Counted from the stretch's first letter, positions 34,121 to 43,865 are shown. The stretch is DNA of 64,000 nucleotides from HdN1 sp964473645 (GCA_964473645.1 CAYYPW010000001.1:186001-250000), one strand, 5' to 3'. The notes: a model not told the origin generated them from the sequence alone. Translations and numbers: made by a program.

Positions 34121-35749
34121 CTAAAAAGTGCGTGAATCTTTGCCTGGAGTCAAACCCAATGCTTTTAATGCCTCAGCCGTCTTGAGGTTTTTCTCCTTAA
34201 GCGCGTAGTCGAGTGCGTTAAACCCTAAATCATCCTTTGCGTCCTGCTTTGCGCCAGCATTCGTCAGCAATGCAATGATGTCCGGGCTGGCATGTTGCGC
34301 CGCATGCATCAACGGGGAACGTCTGGTATGCGATATTGCGTACTGACAATCCAGCGCCTCCATTTCTTCAGCATTTTTATAGGTGTGATTGGGATTGGCG
34401 CCAGCCTTCAGCAATAGGTCGACAATCTCAACATCTTTATTTTCAATGGCATAAAATAATGAAGTTTTTCCAAATCCATTCTGGTAATCAATGGCAGCGC
34501 CACTTTTGAGCAAAAGCGCAATGTTGGCTTTATTGCTTAACGCAAAAAATAAAGCCGACTCATCACCCTCGTTCAAATTTTTTATCTTGCTGACCAACAA
34601 TTCGATAATGTCGGCCTTCTGGTTTCGAGCCAGCGCAAGTTTCAGCGCTTGCTGTATATCAACATGAGACGGGTTTTTGGCAAGTAAAGTTTCTATTTCT
34701 GCTTTGTCAGGCGAGTCTTGTTTGACCTTTTCCGCCAGTGCAGAGAGGCGCTTTGGTGTAAAATTGCCGTCACCATACGCACCTGAAAAGCTTCCTGTCG
34801 CCCGCTCAACGATTAACGCAAGCGCTCGCGCAGCGCGCGCCTCAGCGGTCTTTTGATCGTAATTGAATTTTGTTCGGTAAAATTCAGCAAGCTGTGGCAA
34901 TGCGTTTTCATACTCTTGCATGAAATTGTCGCGCACGCGTAGATTGAATGGACTTTCTACAGCCCATGCATCAAAATACGCCCATATATTGGGTTTTACG
35001 TAGGGTTTTTTTTCAACGTCTGGCAATGCATCGGGCGCATGCCCCTCACGCAGCAGATTAAAATGATAATAGCGGTATTGCGCATAAATAATGGTCCCTG
35101 TACAAAGCTGCGGCCCATTGTCACTGCGAACTGTTTCAGCCAACGTCAGCAATTTCTGCAAAAATGGCAAAGCCGATATTCCACCGTCACAATTGTAATC
35201 AACGTCAATGGGTGAACCATGCCCAGACCCCAGATCCGGCTGTTCTTTGAAGATCGTCACCGGAATTTTATGTTGTAATTCGCAACTGACATTTCCATCC
35301 GGGATAATCAGGGTCCAGGCATCTTGATTCTGCGTCGATTCACTTTCAGTCACCGAAGCATTAACACCCGAAGCCTTACTCACCAGTAGGGACAACCGAA
35401 GGTCGTACAGCTTTGCCAGGCAGGCTTCGGTACTGCATGCATTTCTTTGTTTAAGCCATGAAAGCTGCGATGATCTCAATTCTTCATCGACATTTTCGGA
35501 TTGCAGTCGTTTGTATATCACCGACATGGCACCATCCAGATGCGAAAAAGTTTTGTCTGCACAAATCATTTTTTCGGTATCCAGTTTGGCCTTCGAACAA
35601 TCGAATCCAGCTTCAAGGGCGTGGGCGCTTGTCGAAACCAGTAACGATAAGCCGGCAGCAATGCCTACCGCCTTGGGCCATCCAGAGAAGGGTGAGCGGC
35701 CGGGTTTGACCAAGGTGTGATAACGATGAGACTTTGGGTAGAAAAGCAT
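34121..35749 (-). CDS. secreted LprI-like / ankyrin-repeat protein
   Basis: A 542-residue protein with a signal peptide preceded by a basic lead (GWPKAVGIAAGLSLLVSTSAHA/LEAG). Residues ~48-125 match the DUF1311/LprI lysozyme-inhibitor-like domain with its four Cys: FDCSKAKLDTEKMICADKTF, LSWLKQRNACSTEACL. Residues ~390-535 are ankyrin repeats (FGKTSLFYAIENKDVEIVDL, LLKAGANPN, RRSPLMHAAQHASPDIIALL, LGFNALDYALKEKNLKTAEA). The middle is unassigned. It is probably periplasmic, perhaps countering peptidoglycan-targeting enzymes. AAGGA precedes the ATG. It lies between attC-like sites C and D but runs against the array direction. Confidence 0.8.
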   Translation of the reverse strand: MLFYPKSHRYHTLVKPGRSPFSGWPKAVGIAAGLSLLVSTSAHALEAGFDCSKAKLDTEKMICADKTFSHLDGAMSVIYKRLQSENVDEELRSSQLSWLKQRNACSTEACLAKLYDLRLSLLVSKASGVNASVTESESTQNQDAWTLIIPDGNVSCELQHKIPVTIFKEQPDLGSGHGSPIDVDYNCDGGISALPFLQKLLTLAETVRSDNGPQLCTGTIIYAQYRYYHFNLLREGHAPDALPDVEKKPYVKPNIWAYFDAWAVESPFNLRVRDNFMQEYENALPQLAEFYRTKFNYDQKTAEARAARALALIVERATGSFSGAYGDGNFTPKRLSALAEKVKQDSPDKAEIETLLAKNPSHVDIQQALKLALARNQKADIIELLVSKIKNLNEGDESALFFALSNKANIALLLKSGAAIDYQNGFGKTSLFYAIENKDVEIVDLLLKAGANPNHTYKNAEEMEALDCQYAISHTRRSPLMHAAQHASPDIIALLTNAGAKQDAKDDLGFNALDYALKEKNLKTAEALKALGLTPGKDSRTF

Positions 35750-36024
35750 TAATTCATCCTTTCTTCTTTTAACAACTTATGAGTGAACTACGGCCTTGCT
35801 ACCCAACAGCGCATTAATTACCGTCGACGCAGTACCTAGCGTAGAGTGAACCAGTGAAACGCTATCATCTGCGGGACAAGCAGCCAGAACACTATGGGTA
35901 TCGGGTATAATGACGAATAAAGCCCCCAAAGGCGCGTCTCATCCTGCCGCGTTACTGCAGCAAGTCGTTGGTGATATAGACAGAGTGGATAATGCTGGAA
36001 AAGCGCTGCCTGATCCGGGGGCCC

Positions 36025-36093
36025 ACAACGTAACACAACGAGCAATTCGATCCGATCGCTACGCGACGGCTCAGTTGGCGCGTTATTGTAACG
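36025..36093 (+). other. degenerate attC-like site D
   Basis: GGGCCCACAACGTAACACAACG leads (split as GGGCCCACAACG and TAACACAACG, ending 36040), and CGTTATTGTAACG (36081-36093) closes. The interior ATTCGATCCGATCGCTACGC parallels site C, but the core GTTATTG is mutated. It marks the right end of the recognisable integron region, ~75 bp from the injection-system cluster. Confidence 0.5.
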
Positions 36094-36166
36094 CGCAAAT
36101 TCATCTGCATCGTTCATACTCTTCTCACAGCCACTGAAAGATGACAAAACCAGCCAAGGAAGGCAA

Positions 36167-37843
36167 CTAATACGTCAGCACACCTGCTTTTACTGTGACG
36201 CTGCCACCCAATGCCTTTACCCCGATCACCCAAGGTTTCTGCGGCAACTGTAGAACCGTTGCCACACACTGCTCCCCCTCACTTTGTAATGCCACTTTTA
36301 CACCATTCAATTCAAGCGTCATGGTCTCACTTTCACTATCCGCTGTCCCGCTGCTGCCCAGCAGACATCTCACCGGCGTATGCGGTGCTTCCAGCACTTC
36401 CGGTGTCGCGTGCACAAAGTGCTTATGCACCTTACAAGCACCGTTATCCGCCAACCACAACCCACCTCCATCTTCCACCGCCAGCTGAAGCCAATAATGG
36501 CCCGGTTGCAACATCACTTCATCCCACGTGAAGATCAACCAGCGTGTCGCTTCTTCCGAATAACGCAACTCTTCTGAGTAACGCAGCTCTGCACTGGCCA
36601 GTGCATTTCCCCCTGGCGTTCCGCCCTGATCTGCCAACACGCTGAGCCCCAACCTGCCTTCGGCTTCGAGCGGCCACCAGGGCAGTGCAAACCCGCGAAT
36701 AAATTGGCCTGTTGCCAGATCAAGGGGCGCCGCTAAATGATCGCCTGCCTGCAGTCGAAATCCACTGCGCGGCATACTTTCCAACGCTGGCAGAGGCTGA
36801 GAAGGGAAAGCTTGATCCCCTTGTGCAACCGATAGAGTGAGTAACAATTGCTGCCCCTCGACCGCTGGCGCTTGCAGCGTAAAACTTTGCGTTTCCTGAC
36901 GTTGTCCCGAAAACCGCAGCACCACCGGTTCGCCGTTGGGCAATACATTCGCCTCGCGCACGAAACGAAATTGCTGAGCGCTCAAGCTCACGTTACATGG
37001 CGCATCACTCTCAATGTGCAGAGGCAGCACCAGCTGTGTTTGTCCCGGCTCACGTAACGCAAACGCTCTATCCAATGCTGGCTGTAGCAGCTCCGCAGTA
37101 ACGCTAACACTACGTGTCGCCGTTTGCACGCCCGGAAACTCCAACCATTGCCATAACGATTCCACACTGCCATGGCTGAGTAATCGCAAACGCGGGCTGG
37201 TGGGCTGGCCTTGCACGCGAATGGCATCCAGTGTGCCTGCGTAAATAGCCTCCATCGCAGCCAACAGGGCGGCCTTTTCCTCTTCGTGAACACTCACGTG
37301 ATCCCCCGCCCCCGCTGCTGCGACCTTCTTTTTCACTTTGGGGGCTGCATGTACACCGCCTGCTGAATGCGGTGCTGAGCGCACTCGCTCACCGGGGCTT
37401 GAAAGCACCACGGCAAAACGACTGGCACTAAACTCTTCGCTCAGCACCTGATTTGTCGATACGGTCGCGGTGGCCTCTTCAATCAACGTGTCACCATCCA
37501 TGCGATGCAGGGCAGCCTTACGGTAGCCGTTACTGTCCAGACGATGCACACGTATGGGCAAGGCCAAATCCACGCTCACGCGCAGATTGTCGTAATTCCA
37601 CGGGGACAGATTCCAGGCTTGGCTGTTATGCCGAACAGGTACATCGGCGGCACTGAATTGCACCGTTAGGCTGGCCTCGGGCGCGAGGCGCACGCGCTGA
37701 CAAACGTCATCGACGGGCACCAGTAAATAGACGGTGTGACGAAATAATGTCGCGCCATCCACCTGCACCGGGTTGACCAGCATCTGCGTGATACTGGTGA
37801 GCGGCTGGCTCGCATTGGGGCTGGAATATAGGCCGTTCTTCAT
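36167..37843 (-). CDS. last gene of injection-system cluster, unknown
   Basis: A 558-residue protein with no signal peptide. The first ~170 residues are beta-rich (TVYLLVPVDDVCQRVRLAPE, NYDNLRVSVDLALPIRVH). A short Ala/Lys/Val linker follows (~175-200), then further beta-sandwich-like sequence (RSVSVTAELLQPALDRAF ... LVLPLHIESDAPCNVSLS) and a GHYWLQLAVEDGGGLWLADNG segment. The strand-rich build suits a surface decoration, receptor-binding or structural part of the particle. It starts 18 bp after the fibre gene and ends the co-directional cluster. I cannot name a family. Confidence 0.65.
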   Translation of the reverse strand: MKNGLYSSPNASQPLTSITQMLVNPVQVDGATLFRHTVYLLVPVDDVCQRVRLAPEASLTVQFSAADVPVRHNSQAWNLSPWNYDNLRVSVDLALPIRVHRLDSNGYRKAALHRMDGDTLIEEATATVSTNQVLSEEFSASRFAVVLSSPGERVRSAPHSAGGVHAAPKVKKKVAAAGAGDHVSVHEEEKAALLAAMEAIYAGTLDAIRVQGQPTSPRLRLLSHGSVESLWQWLEFPGVQTATRSVSVTAELLQPALDRAFALREPGQTQLVLPLHIESDAPCNVSLSAQQFRFVREANVLPNGEPVVLRFSGQRQETQSFTLQAPAVEGQQLLLTLSVAQGDQAFPSQPLPALESMPRSGFRLQAGDHLAAPLDLATGQFIRGFALPWWPLEAEGRLGLSVLADQGGTPGGNALASAELRYSEELRYSEEATRWLIFTWDEVMLQPGHYWLQLAVEDGGGLWLADNGACKVHKHFVHATPEVLEAPHTPVRCLLGSSGTADSESETMTLELNGVKVALQSEGEQCVATVLQLPQKPWVIGVKALGGSVTVKAGVLTY

Positions 37844-37861
37844 CTGCTACTCCAGTCGGCC

Positions 37862-39814
37862 TTAGCCGGGCCCACGCGTTCTGAGTTTTTGGTTGATGCC
37901 GGTAATATCGGTACGCACCTGATTAAGCCCGCTATTCATGGTGCTAACCTGGGTGTTCATCGAATTCACTTGGGTACTTAGTTGTGCATTCTGGGTTTGC
38001 AAGGTATTAACACTGGCTGTCACCGTGGCAAGATCGCGCACGATCACCGTACGGTTTCGATTAAAATCGGTGTAATCCGTATTGAATTTCGAATAATCGG
38101 CATTGAATCGGCTGTAAGTGGTATTGAACGTGGTGTAATTGGCGCTAAACGAATTATAGTTTGTGTTAAAGGCACTGAAATCACGATTAAACGTACTGTA
38201 TTGCGTCGTAAAAGTATTGTATTGCCCATCAAACGTCGCATACCGCCCAGTGAAATCACGATACTGAGTCCCAAAAGTCGCTATTTCTGCATTAAAACCT
38301 GCATAACGGTCAGAAAAGGTGCCGAAGTCGGCAGTAAAGCGTCCATAGAGATCATTGAACTGCGCGTGATCACGCACAAAACCACCATAATCCACGTCAA
38401 ACTGAGCGCGCTCGCGCGAAAATACGTCAACCTGCTCCTGAATACCGATGGCCCGCATATTGACCTCTTCACGTATCCCGCGAATTTCTGCCAGCATGCC
38501 CGCGTCGATCTGCCCGATATCGGCAATGTCTGCCTTCAGTGCCCCCCGCGTATTGGCCACCAGCTCCAGCGAGCCACGATTGCCTGCACGTATTTGCTCC
38601 GCCGCCAGCTCCAAGTTAGGGAACAACATGCGTTTAGTATCGTCGGGAACATCCTCCAGTTCGGTCGATAAAAAGCGTTTTACGCTGTCGCTCACCAAAT
38701 GCTGGCTCACCATTTCTGCGGCAAAGCCTTTTTGGCTGGCGACAAAGCTGTGCGCCTCCCCGATTAAATTATCGACCAGCGCATAGCCACGCAACCCTTT
38801 GCGTTTGATCGCTGCAAGGCGTGTGGGCAAAGCGGCGCGATTGGCGAGCCAGTCGTGCAAAAAATTGAACCAGGCTGGTATCCAGTTAGTCCAGCGAGTG
38901 ATGGTCACGGCAGTCGCCAACACACTCTGGCTCTGGTGCTGATGTTGGTTCTGACCCAGCGCACCACCGTGCAAATAGGCCCTTAGTACAGCCGTTTCAT
39001 GCGGCCACTCAAATTCAGCGTTAGTCGCGTTCATTCGCTGCCAAAATTGCTGGCCGTGCTTGGAGTAAATATCCAAAGCCCGCCGCAAATAAATATTACG
39101 TTCATCATCGTACTCCGCCGCCAGCTGATTAAACGCAACGCGTATCTGTTCGGGCGTATCGGCACTGGTATCCAGGCCCTCAAGCGCCATTTGCAGCGCA
39201 TTGTCCTGGTCTTGTGTAAGCGGCTCATACGGTTGGTAATCGAGCGTAAGGCGAGCACAACCGTCGGTACCCGTGCGCACCACCAGGGCGCTGCCGCTTT
39301 GTTGGGCATAACCAAAACTATGCGCCAGCACGCCCAGGCTGGTTTCGAGCGTAATGCTGCGATTTACCAAGGGGGCGCCATCCTGCGTCGCACGCAAGAG
39401 CAGGCGCAGGGTTTGCCCCAGCCAGGCCGGTTGTGGCTCTACGTCGATTTGCAGTTGCAGTTGCGTGCCGACATAAGCGGTCGCCGTGGCACTCGCTAAA
39501 CGCTGCCCCGCCACACTCCCCAGCTTGGCCAGCTGCTCACGCTGCAACCCTAAAATCGCCACACACAGATCGGTAAAGCGCTCGGGGCCAATGGCTGTCA
39601 CCGCATTGATTTGCGCCAGTGTCGTGAACTGGCCATTCGCGGCGGTACGCGCCCGCAACAAGCGCTCGGCCAGTTTGATACCAATGTCCGGCTCGCCCGG
39701 CATCTCGATGGCGGCAGCCAATGCAGCGGCATCGGTCGCCAGGTTGAGCACGCGCAATACACGCGCCTGCTGGGCCGCGCTGAGATCGTCGGGTTCGAGA
39801 TAGACAATGGCCAT
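37862..39814 (-). CDS. putative fibre protein with aromatic heptad repeats
   Basis: A 650-residue protein. Residues ~1-110 include a HhH-like ELS/TLAQINAVTAIGPERFTDL segment. Residues ~110-220 are beta-rich with an Ig-like feel (LQLQIDVEPQPAWLGQTLRL), and the middle is helical. Residues 462-587 are 18 uninterrupted heptads of the form [Y/F/h]xxFxxx, for example YATFDGQ, YNTFTTQ, YSKFNTD, with Phe at position 4 in every one. A Gln/Asn/Thr coiled coil and a Gly/Pro end follow. The repeats predict a long multimeric rod with an aromatic core, fitting a tail fibre or whisker. It starts 3 bp after the upstream gene. Confidence 0.7.
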   Translation of the reverse strand: MAIVYLEPDDLSAAQQARVLRVLNLATDAAALAAAIEMPGEPDIGIKLAERLLRARTAANGQFTTLAQINAVTAIGPERFTDLCVAILGLQREQLAKLGSVAGQRLASATATAYVGTQLQLQIDVEPQPAWLGQTLRLLLRATQDGAPLVNRSITLETSLGVLAHSFGYAQQSGSALVVRTGTDGCARLTLDYQPYEPLTQDQDNALQMALEGLDTSADTPEQIRVAFNQLAAEYDDERNIYLRRALDIYSKHGQQFWQRMNATNAEFEWPHETAVLRAYLHGGALGQNQHQHQSQSVLATAVTITRWTNWIPAWFNFLHDWLANRAALPTRLAAIKRKGLRGYALVDNLIGEAHSFVASQKGFAAEMVSQHLVSDSVKRFLSTELEDVPDDTKRMLFPNLELAAEQIRAGNRGSLELVANTRGALKADIADIGQIDAGMLAEIRGIREEVNMRAIGIQEQVDVFSRERAQFDVDYGGFVRDHAQFNDLYGRFTADFGTFSDRYAGFNAEIATFGTQYRDFTGRYATFDGQYNTFTTQYSTFNRDFSAFNTNYNSFSANYTTFNTTYSRFNADYSKFNTDYTDFNRNRTVIVRDLATVTASVNTLQTQNAQLSTQVNSMNTQVSTMNSGLNQVRTDITGINQKLRTRGPG

Positions 39815-39817
39815 GGT

Positions 39818-41302
39818 TTAGCCCAACCTCGCCTTGATGGCGGCAATTTCGGCGCTGATCTTTTGCACCCCACCTTTCAGGCTGGTTTCGTCCAAGGCAT
39901 TGATACCCCTGACATTTTCGTTAATCAGTTGCAGGCTGCCCTGGATATTGCGCCCCAGTTGTTCGGTGTTCTGCATGCGTCCTTCGAGGACGGCAACGGA
40001 CTCTGACAACCCCCGCGCCTGGCCCGCTTCGGCGCTGACCTGCGCAACCTGTTTGCTGATGCTGTCGGTGCGGGTGCCTTGCGCCATGTAAGCGCCCATG
40101 ACCGGCGCGCCCTGCTGCTGACGACTGGCTGCAGCCTGCATTTGCGAAACATCGGCGGCGGCCTGGGCGGCGAGTGCTTTACCCACCTGATCCTTGGCGG
40201 CGCGCATAGGGTCGCCCGTACCGCTGCCGCGAATAATGGCATCCTGCCCTGCCTCGTAGTATTTTTGCCGGCCCCAGATACCGCGATCGCGTATTTGCTC
40301 CTCGACCCGATGCCAGAGTTTGTCGAGCGGATTCTCTTCTTCGACCACCAGGATGTTGCCCCAATCGCGCTCCAGCTCGACCTCTAGATCATCACGATCG
40401 ATCACGTAGTCATTGCCCCATGAGGACACCCAATCGCGGAAGCTGATCTGAATGCTCGCCGCCGCCCGCGCGCCATCGGGCGTGGTCGGGTTGCCATCGG
40501 GGCGGGCGAAGGCCATCACCGTGGCGTAGTGGTACTCCCACTCGCCGCTGACAATCACCCCGCCCCATCTGCCAGCGCCGCCATAGGTGTAACTATCGGC
40601 GTAGTTGCGCCAGATGCCCGAATCGGCGCGCTCGTATTCGCGATGCATCTGCTTGTAAGCTTTTTTGGCGCGGGCATCGCCAGGCGTGGGCGCCTGCATG
40701 ACAGCGTCTGCCACGGTATAAGTTTCGCCTTCGACCAGATTGCTCATGATCGCCATCATCTGCAGCTCCTGCTGCGCACTGGCGGTTTTTGGGCCAGAAC
40801 TCAGCAGCACCTTGGCAACCCCCTCGGCATTCACCTGCACCGACAGGCTATTGCCGCCCTCGCCCAGTTGGCTGCTGGCAAAGCCGGTGGCCGCCCGCAA
40901 TTTGCCCCAACTGCAGACAAAATCGACCCACGGGCGCGGCGTGACCAAGGCCGACTGCAAATCGGTGACCTGCACGGTGATCTCGCACACCTCGCCCAAT
41001 GCATAGTGCTGACGGCCAGAACGCAGCGTCATGACATAGTTCTGCAGCAAGGGCGCGATGCTGTCTTCGACCGCCTGCAGGCGGCCATCGATATCGGGAA
41101 TAGTGGTAGTCAGCAGGGTGTTGACCTGTCCCTGCAGGGTAGTGACTTTGGTGATCAGATCGGCATCGACGATGGTTTTCACCGCCGTGGCGATGTTTTT
41201 CACGACCCCGACCAGATCGTTCCAATCGTTATGACGTATCAAATGCCCGGCGAGCTTTTCGTCGAGGGTATTCAGCAGGGTGATATCGTCTTGCAGGCTC
41301 AT
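39818..41302 (-). CDS. injection-system component, coiled-coil ends, unknown
   Basis: A 494-residue protein. The N-terminal ~100 residues are helical heptads (ITKVTTLQGQVNTLLTTTI, DGRLQAVEDSIAPLLQNYV). A beta-rich domain follows (HYALGEVCEITVQVTDLQS, VDFVCSWGKLRA). A Tyr/Trp-rich middle (YEYHYATVMAFARPDG-like, SGEWEYHYATVMAFARP) resembles structural tail proteins, and the C-terminal ~110 residues are coiled coil (VAQVSAEAGQARGLSESVAV, ISAEIAAIKARLG). Domain layout parallels the downstream fibre protein, so the two may form mixed fibres or a collar. No family was recognised. Confidence 0.65.
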   Translation of the reverse strand: MSLQDDITLLNTLDEKLAGHLIRHNDWNDLVGVVKNIATAVKTIVDADLITKVTTLQGQVNTLLTTTIPDIDGRLQAVEDSIAPLLQNYVMTLRSGRQHYALGEVCEITVQVTDLQSALVTPRPWVDFVCSWGKLRAATGFASSQLGEGGNSLSVQVNAEGVAKVLLSSGPKTASAQQELQMMAIMSNLVEGETYTVADAVMQAPTPGDARAKKAYKQMHREYERADSGIWRNYADSYTYGGAGRWGGVIVSGEWEYHYATVMAFARPDGNPTTPDGARAAASIQISFRDWVSSWGNDYVIDRDDLEVELERDWGNILVVEEENPLDKLWHRVEEQIRDRGIWGRQKYYEAGQDAIIRGSGTGDPMRAAKDQVGKALAAQAAADVSQMQAAASRQQQGAPVMGAYMAQGTRTDSISKQVAQVSAEAGQARGLSESVAVLEGRMQNTEQLGRNIQGSLQLINENVRGINALDETSLKGGVQKISAEIAAIKARLG

Positions 41303-41333
41303 GGGGATAGCTCCTTAACAAAAAGTCCTACGC

Positions 41334-43862
41334 CTAGGGCGTGGGCAAATCGGTTGCTTGGACGATGGAGGTGTGGACGATGGCATCTTCGACCAGCAGC
41401 GCCACCGACACGCTGGCGGCGCGGGCCCGTTGCAAGCTGGCCCAGACGCGATCGGTAATGGCAGGATCAATGGGCTGGCCGCCCCGTTTGAACAGACGCA
41501 CCTTCACGCCAATGCGCGGATGACTGGGCCACGCCATCCAAACCTGGGCCGAGGGCGGGTAAATGAAAATCGCAGCCTCATTGCTGAGAAACGGGTCGAA
41601 CAGGTCGGATTCGTTGGTCGTGTTGGGGTCAAACGAGTGGGCATCAGTCTTAAACAGGCTGGCATTGCCGCGAAAATGTCCCGGCCAGGGCAGCTTGGCA
41701 TGCGGCTCGGGGAACAACTGGCCTTCGGTGCTCCACCAGGGGCGATCATTGGGGACCAAAAATTCTTGTGGTTCCAGCTGGATGTAACGCCAACTGCTAG
41801 CGGCCGTCAGCGGACGCGGCAGTGCGGGCAAACCGCCGTCGAGCACGCGGGTTTGATCGGGCTTGATGCGCACCCGCAATTCAGCATGGCTGACCACGCC
41901 CTGCGCTGTAAAAGTGGTGCCGTCAAACTGGCCCAACTCGGCAATGACCGTCTGCGTGAACAGCACTGTCTGCAAGGCGCTGCCCGCTTGCGTACGCAAA
42001 CTCAAGGCAGCTCCGGTAAAACGGCGTTGTCGCGGATGAAAGCGCTCCCAGCGCGTTTCACTGCGGCTGTAACGCCAATGGCTGCGCGGCTCGGCGGTGA
42101 CCTCGTCGGGGTAGGCGGTATTGGCTTGGCCCAACGGTTGCCACAGGGAATTCGTGAAATCGTACTGCGCAAAATCGCGTCCATCGTAGCGCAACAGCCC
42201 CTCGGCGGCGGCGATCCAGAGCATGCCACGCTCGTCCACCTGCAGGCCATTCACCGCACTGCACAGATCCGGAAACGCCTCCAACACGGTCTGAAACGCG
42301 CTGCCACTCTCTTGGGCGCGAGCATAGTAACGAGCGAGCCCGGTGGCGTTGCCCAACCACAAACCGCCATCAGGAGTAAGCGCTAACTGTGTGACAGCTG
42401 CCACGCCCCCTGCGGCGGTGGCGATCTCGCCCTCAGGTAATACACGCCAGTCCGGCTGATCTTCGCTGGTCGTGGCGCCGTCATAGAGCGCCCATTCGGT
42501 GCCACGGCAACGTACCAGACCGGCATCCACGCCCAGCAGCAACGTCTGCTCGCGCTGCAATACCGCATACACCGGCGTGCCGGTGAGCCATTGCTTGTGG
42601 ACACTCAAATCGGAGTTAAGACTGATGGCGCCTGTCTGGGTTGCAATAGTGAGGTGGTTGAACACGACCGCCAGTTGATGCACCGCCGAGGCCACAGTCG
42701 CCACGGCACTTAAACTGTAACTACCACTGACGGGGAACAACGCCGCCTGATACAAGCCCTGCGCCGTGCCCAGAAACACCTGCGAACCATAACAACGCAC
42801 GCAGGTAAACGTTGTCGTGGGGCTGCCGTCACTCACCGCCGTGAATGTGCTGCCATCGTAGCGATAGAGCGTATCCGTATCGTCGTCACGCAGAATCAGC
42901 CACAGACTATGGTCAACCGCTTCGCTGAGCGCCAACACCGCGCCCGTGGGCACGCCGCTCAACGCTTGCCAGGGGCCATTGCTGCTGAAATCGTGGACAC
43001 CGGGGTCATCTCCCGGTGTGGTCGGCGTCGGCAACGTGGCGCTTAGCAACACTTGATCCCTCACCAGCCAGCTCCGTCGCGCGGGTTGCAAGCGCAAGGT
43101 CTGGTTAGGCGCCACGGTGCCGGTATAAGCCAAGGCAACCCCTAACGGGTTGGCAAAGGGCGTGACGCACTCGATGCCAGGGCGGGTGGTCGCCACCAAT
43201 GGGCCGCCGGGGCTCACGCCTTGCAGATACACGGTAGGGGTAGCAAGCGGGTCGGCTTTGGCGGGGGTGCTCCAGCGCCACAAGGGGCTGATTGCCTTAC
43301 CTACGGGGGATTCAGGCACCTCGACCGATAGCCTCACCTGACCCAGACTGCGCGGCTCCTCAATGGCAAAAGGCCAGCGTTGATTCGCGAGGCTGCCGGT
43401 CATATCTTCGGGCAACTCGGCTTCGATCAAACGACGTAACGCCGGCACTGTGGTGAGGCCCAGCCGGTAGGCCTCCAGCAGATCGGTGACCCGTTGGCGG
43501 TATTCCTCAACGGTTTCGCGCAGCAAGGCCGGTTCGCGCCACGGGGAAATCCCCAGCAAGCCACATAAACGACCCAGATCGCTGATATAGGGGTAATTGA
43601 GAATCTCCCGCTGATCTTTGGCGTTACGCACGTTCACCGGCGGCAGGCCGCGTTCGCGCCGCTCGGTCTGATGGTGGGCATCCCAGGTGGCTTTGTCGGC
43701 CACATCAAACCAGTGCGCAAACATCACATGATTGGCCTGCACACTGGCTTGATCCAACACCGCACCGGTACTTTGCAGCAGGCGGTTCAGCAAGGTTTCA
43801 TCGTCGTGTTCGGGCCGGTACAGCGAGGGCAGCAACGCGGCCAGCCGTTCATATTTGGCCAT
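41334..43862 (-). CDS. tail protein I-like baseplate protein with beta-propeller
   Basis: An 842-residue protein. The first ~150 residues match the phage tail protein I/gp6-neighbour pattern: LLPSLYRPEHDDETLLNRLL, LGRLCGLLGISPWRE, YRQRVTDLLEAYRLGLTTVP. From about residue 280 to 600 there are repeated blades of the reactive two-component propeller type (GGLWLGNATGLARYY, RGMLWIAAAEGLLRYDG, QVFLGTAQGLYQ). The C-terminus (VKVRLFKRGGQPIDPAITDR ... VSVALLVEDAIVH) looks like a second structural domain. It follows baseplate J by 3 bp, the expected J-I order. The propeller insertion is unusual and could bind a target or brace the baseplate. Confidence 0.75.
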   Translation of the reverse strand: MAKYERLAALLPSLYRPEHDDETLLNRLLQSTGAVLDQASVQANHVMFAHWFDVADKATWDAHHQTERRERGLPPVNVRNAKDQREILNYPYISDLGRLCGLLGISPWREPALLRETVEEYRQRVTDLLEAYRLGLTTVPALRRLIEAELPEDMTGSLANQRWPFAIEEPRSLGQVRLSVEVPESPVGKAISPLWRWSTPAKADPLATPTVYLQGVSPGGPLVATTRPGIECVTPFANPLGVALAYTGTVAPNQTLRLQPARRSWLVRDQVLLSATLPTPTTPGDDPGVHDFSSNGPWQALSGVPTGAVLALSEAVDHSLWLILRDDDTDTLYRYDGSTFTAVSDGSPTTTFTCVRCYGSQVFLGTAQGLYQAALFPVSGSYSLSAVATVASAVHQLAVVFNHLTIATQTGAISLNSDLSVHKQWLTGTPVYAVLQREQTLLLGVDAGLVRCRGTEWALYDGATTSEDQPDWRVLPEGEIATAAGGVAAVTQLALTPDGGLWLGNATGLARYYARAQESGSAFQTVLEAFPDLCSAVNGLQVDERGMLWIAAAEGLLRYDGRDFAQYDFTNSLWQPLGQANTAYPDEVTAEPRSHWRYSRSETRWERFHPRQRRFTGAALSLRTQAGSALQTVLFTQTVIAELGQFDGTTFTAQGVVSHAELRVRIKPDQTRVLDGGLPALPRPLTAASSWRYIQLEPQEFLVPNDRPWWSTEGQLFPEPHAKLPWPGHFRGNASLFKTDAHSFDPNTTNESDLFDPFLSNEAAIFIYPPSAQVWMAWPSHPRIGVKVRLFKRGGQPIDPAITDRVWASLQRARAASVSVALLVEDAIVHTSIVQATDLPTP

Positions 43863-43865
43863 CGT

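Noticed and set aside
40529..41458. 309-residue ORF on the plus strand
   Set aside because: Antisense shadow spanning two minus-strand injection-system genes and the gap between them, with low-complexity composition.
41358..42386. 342-residue ORF on the plus strand
   Set aside because: Antisense to the tail-I/propeller gene. It has no recognisable domain or ribosome-binding site and arises from GC-rich codon use opposite a real gene.
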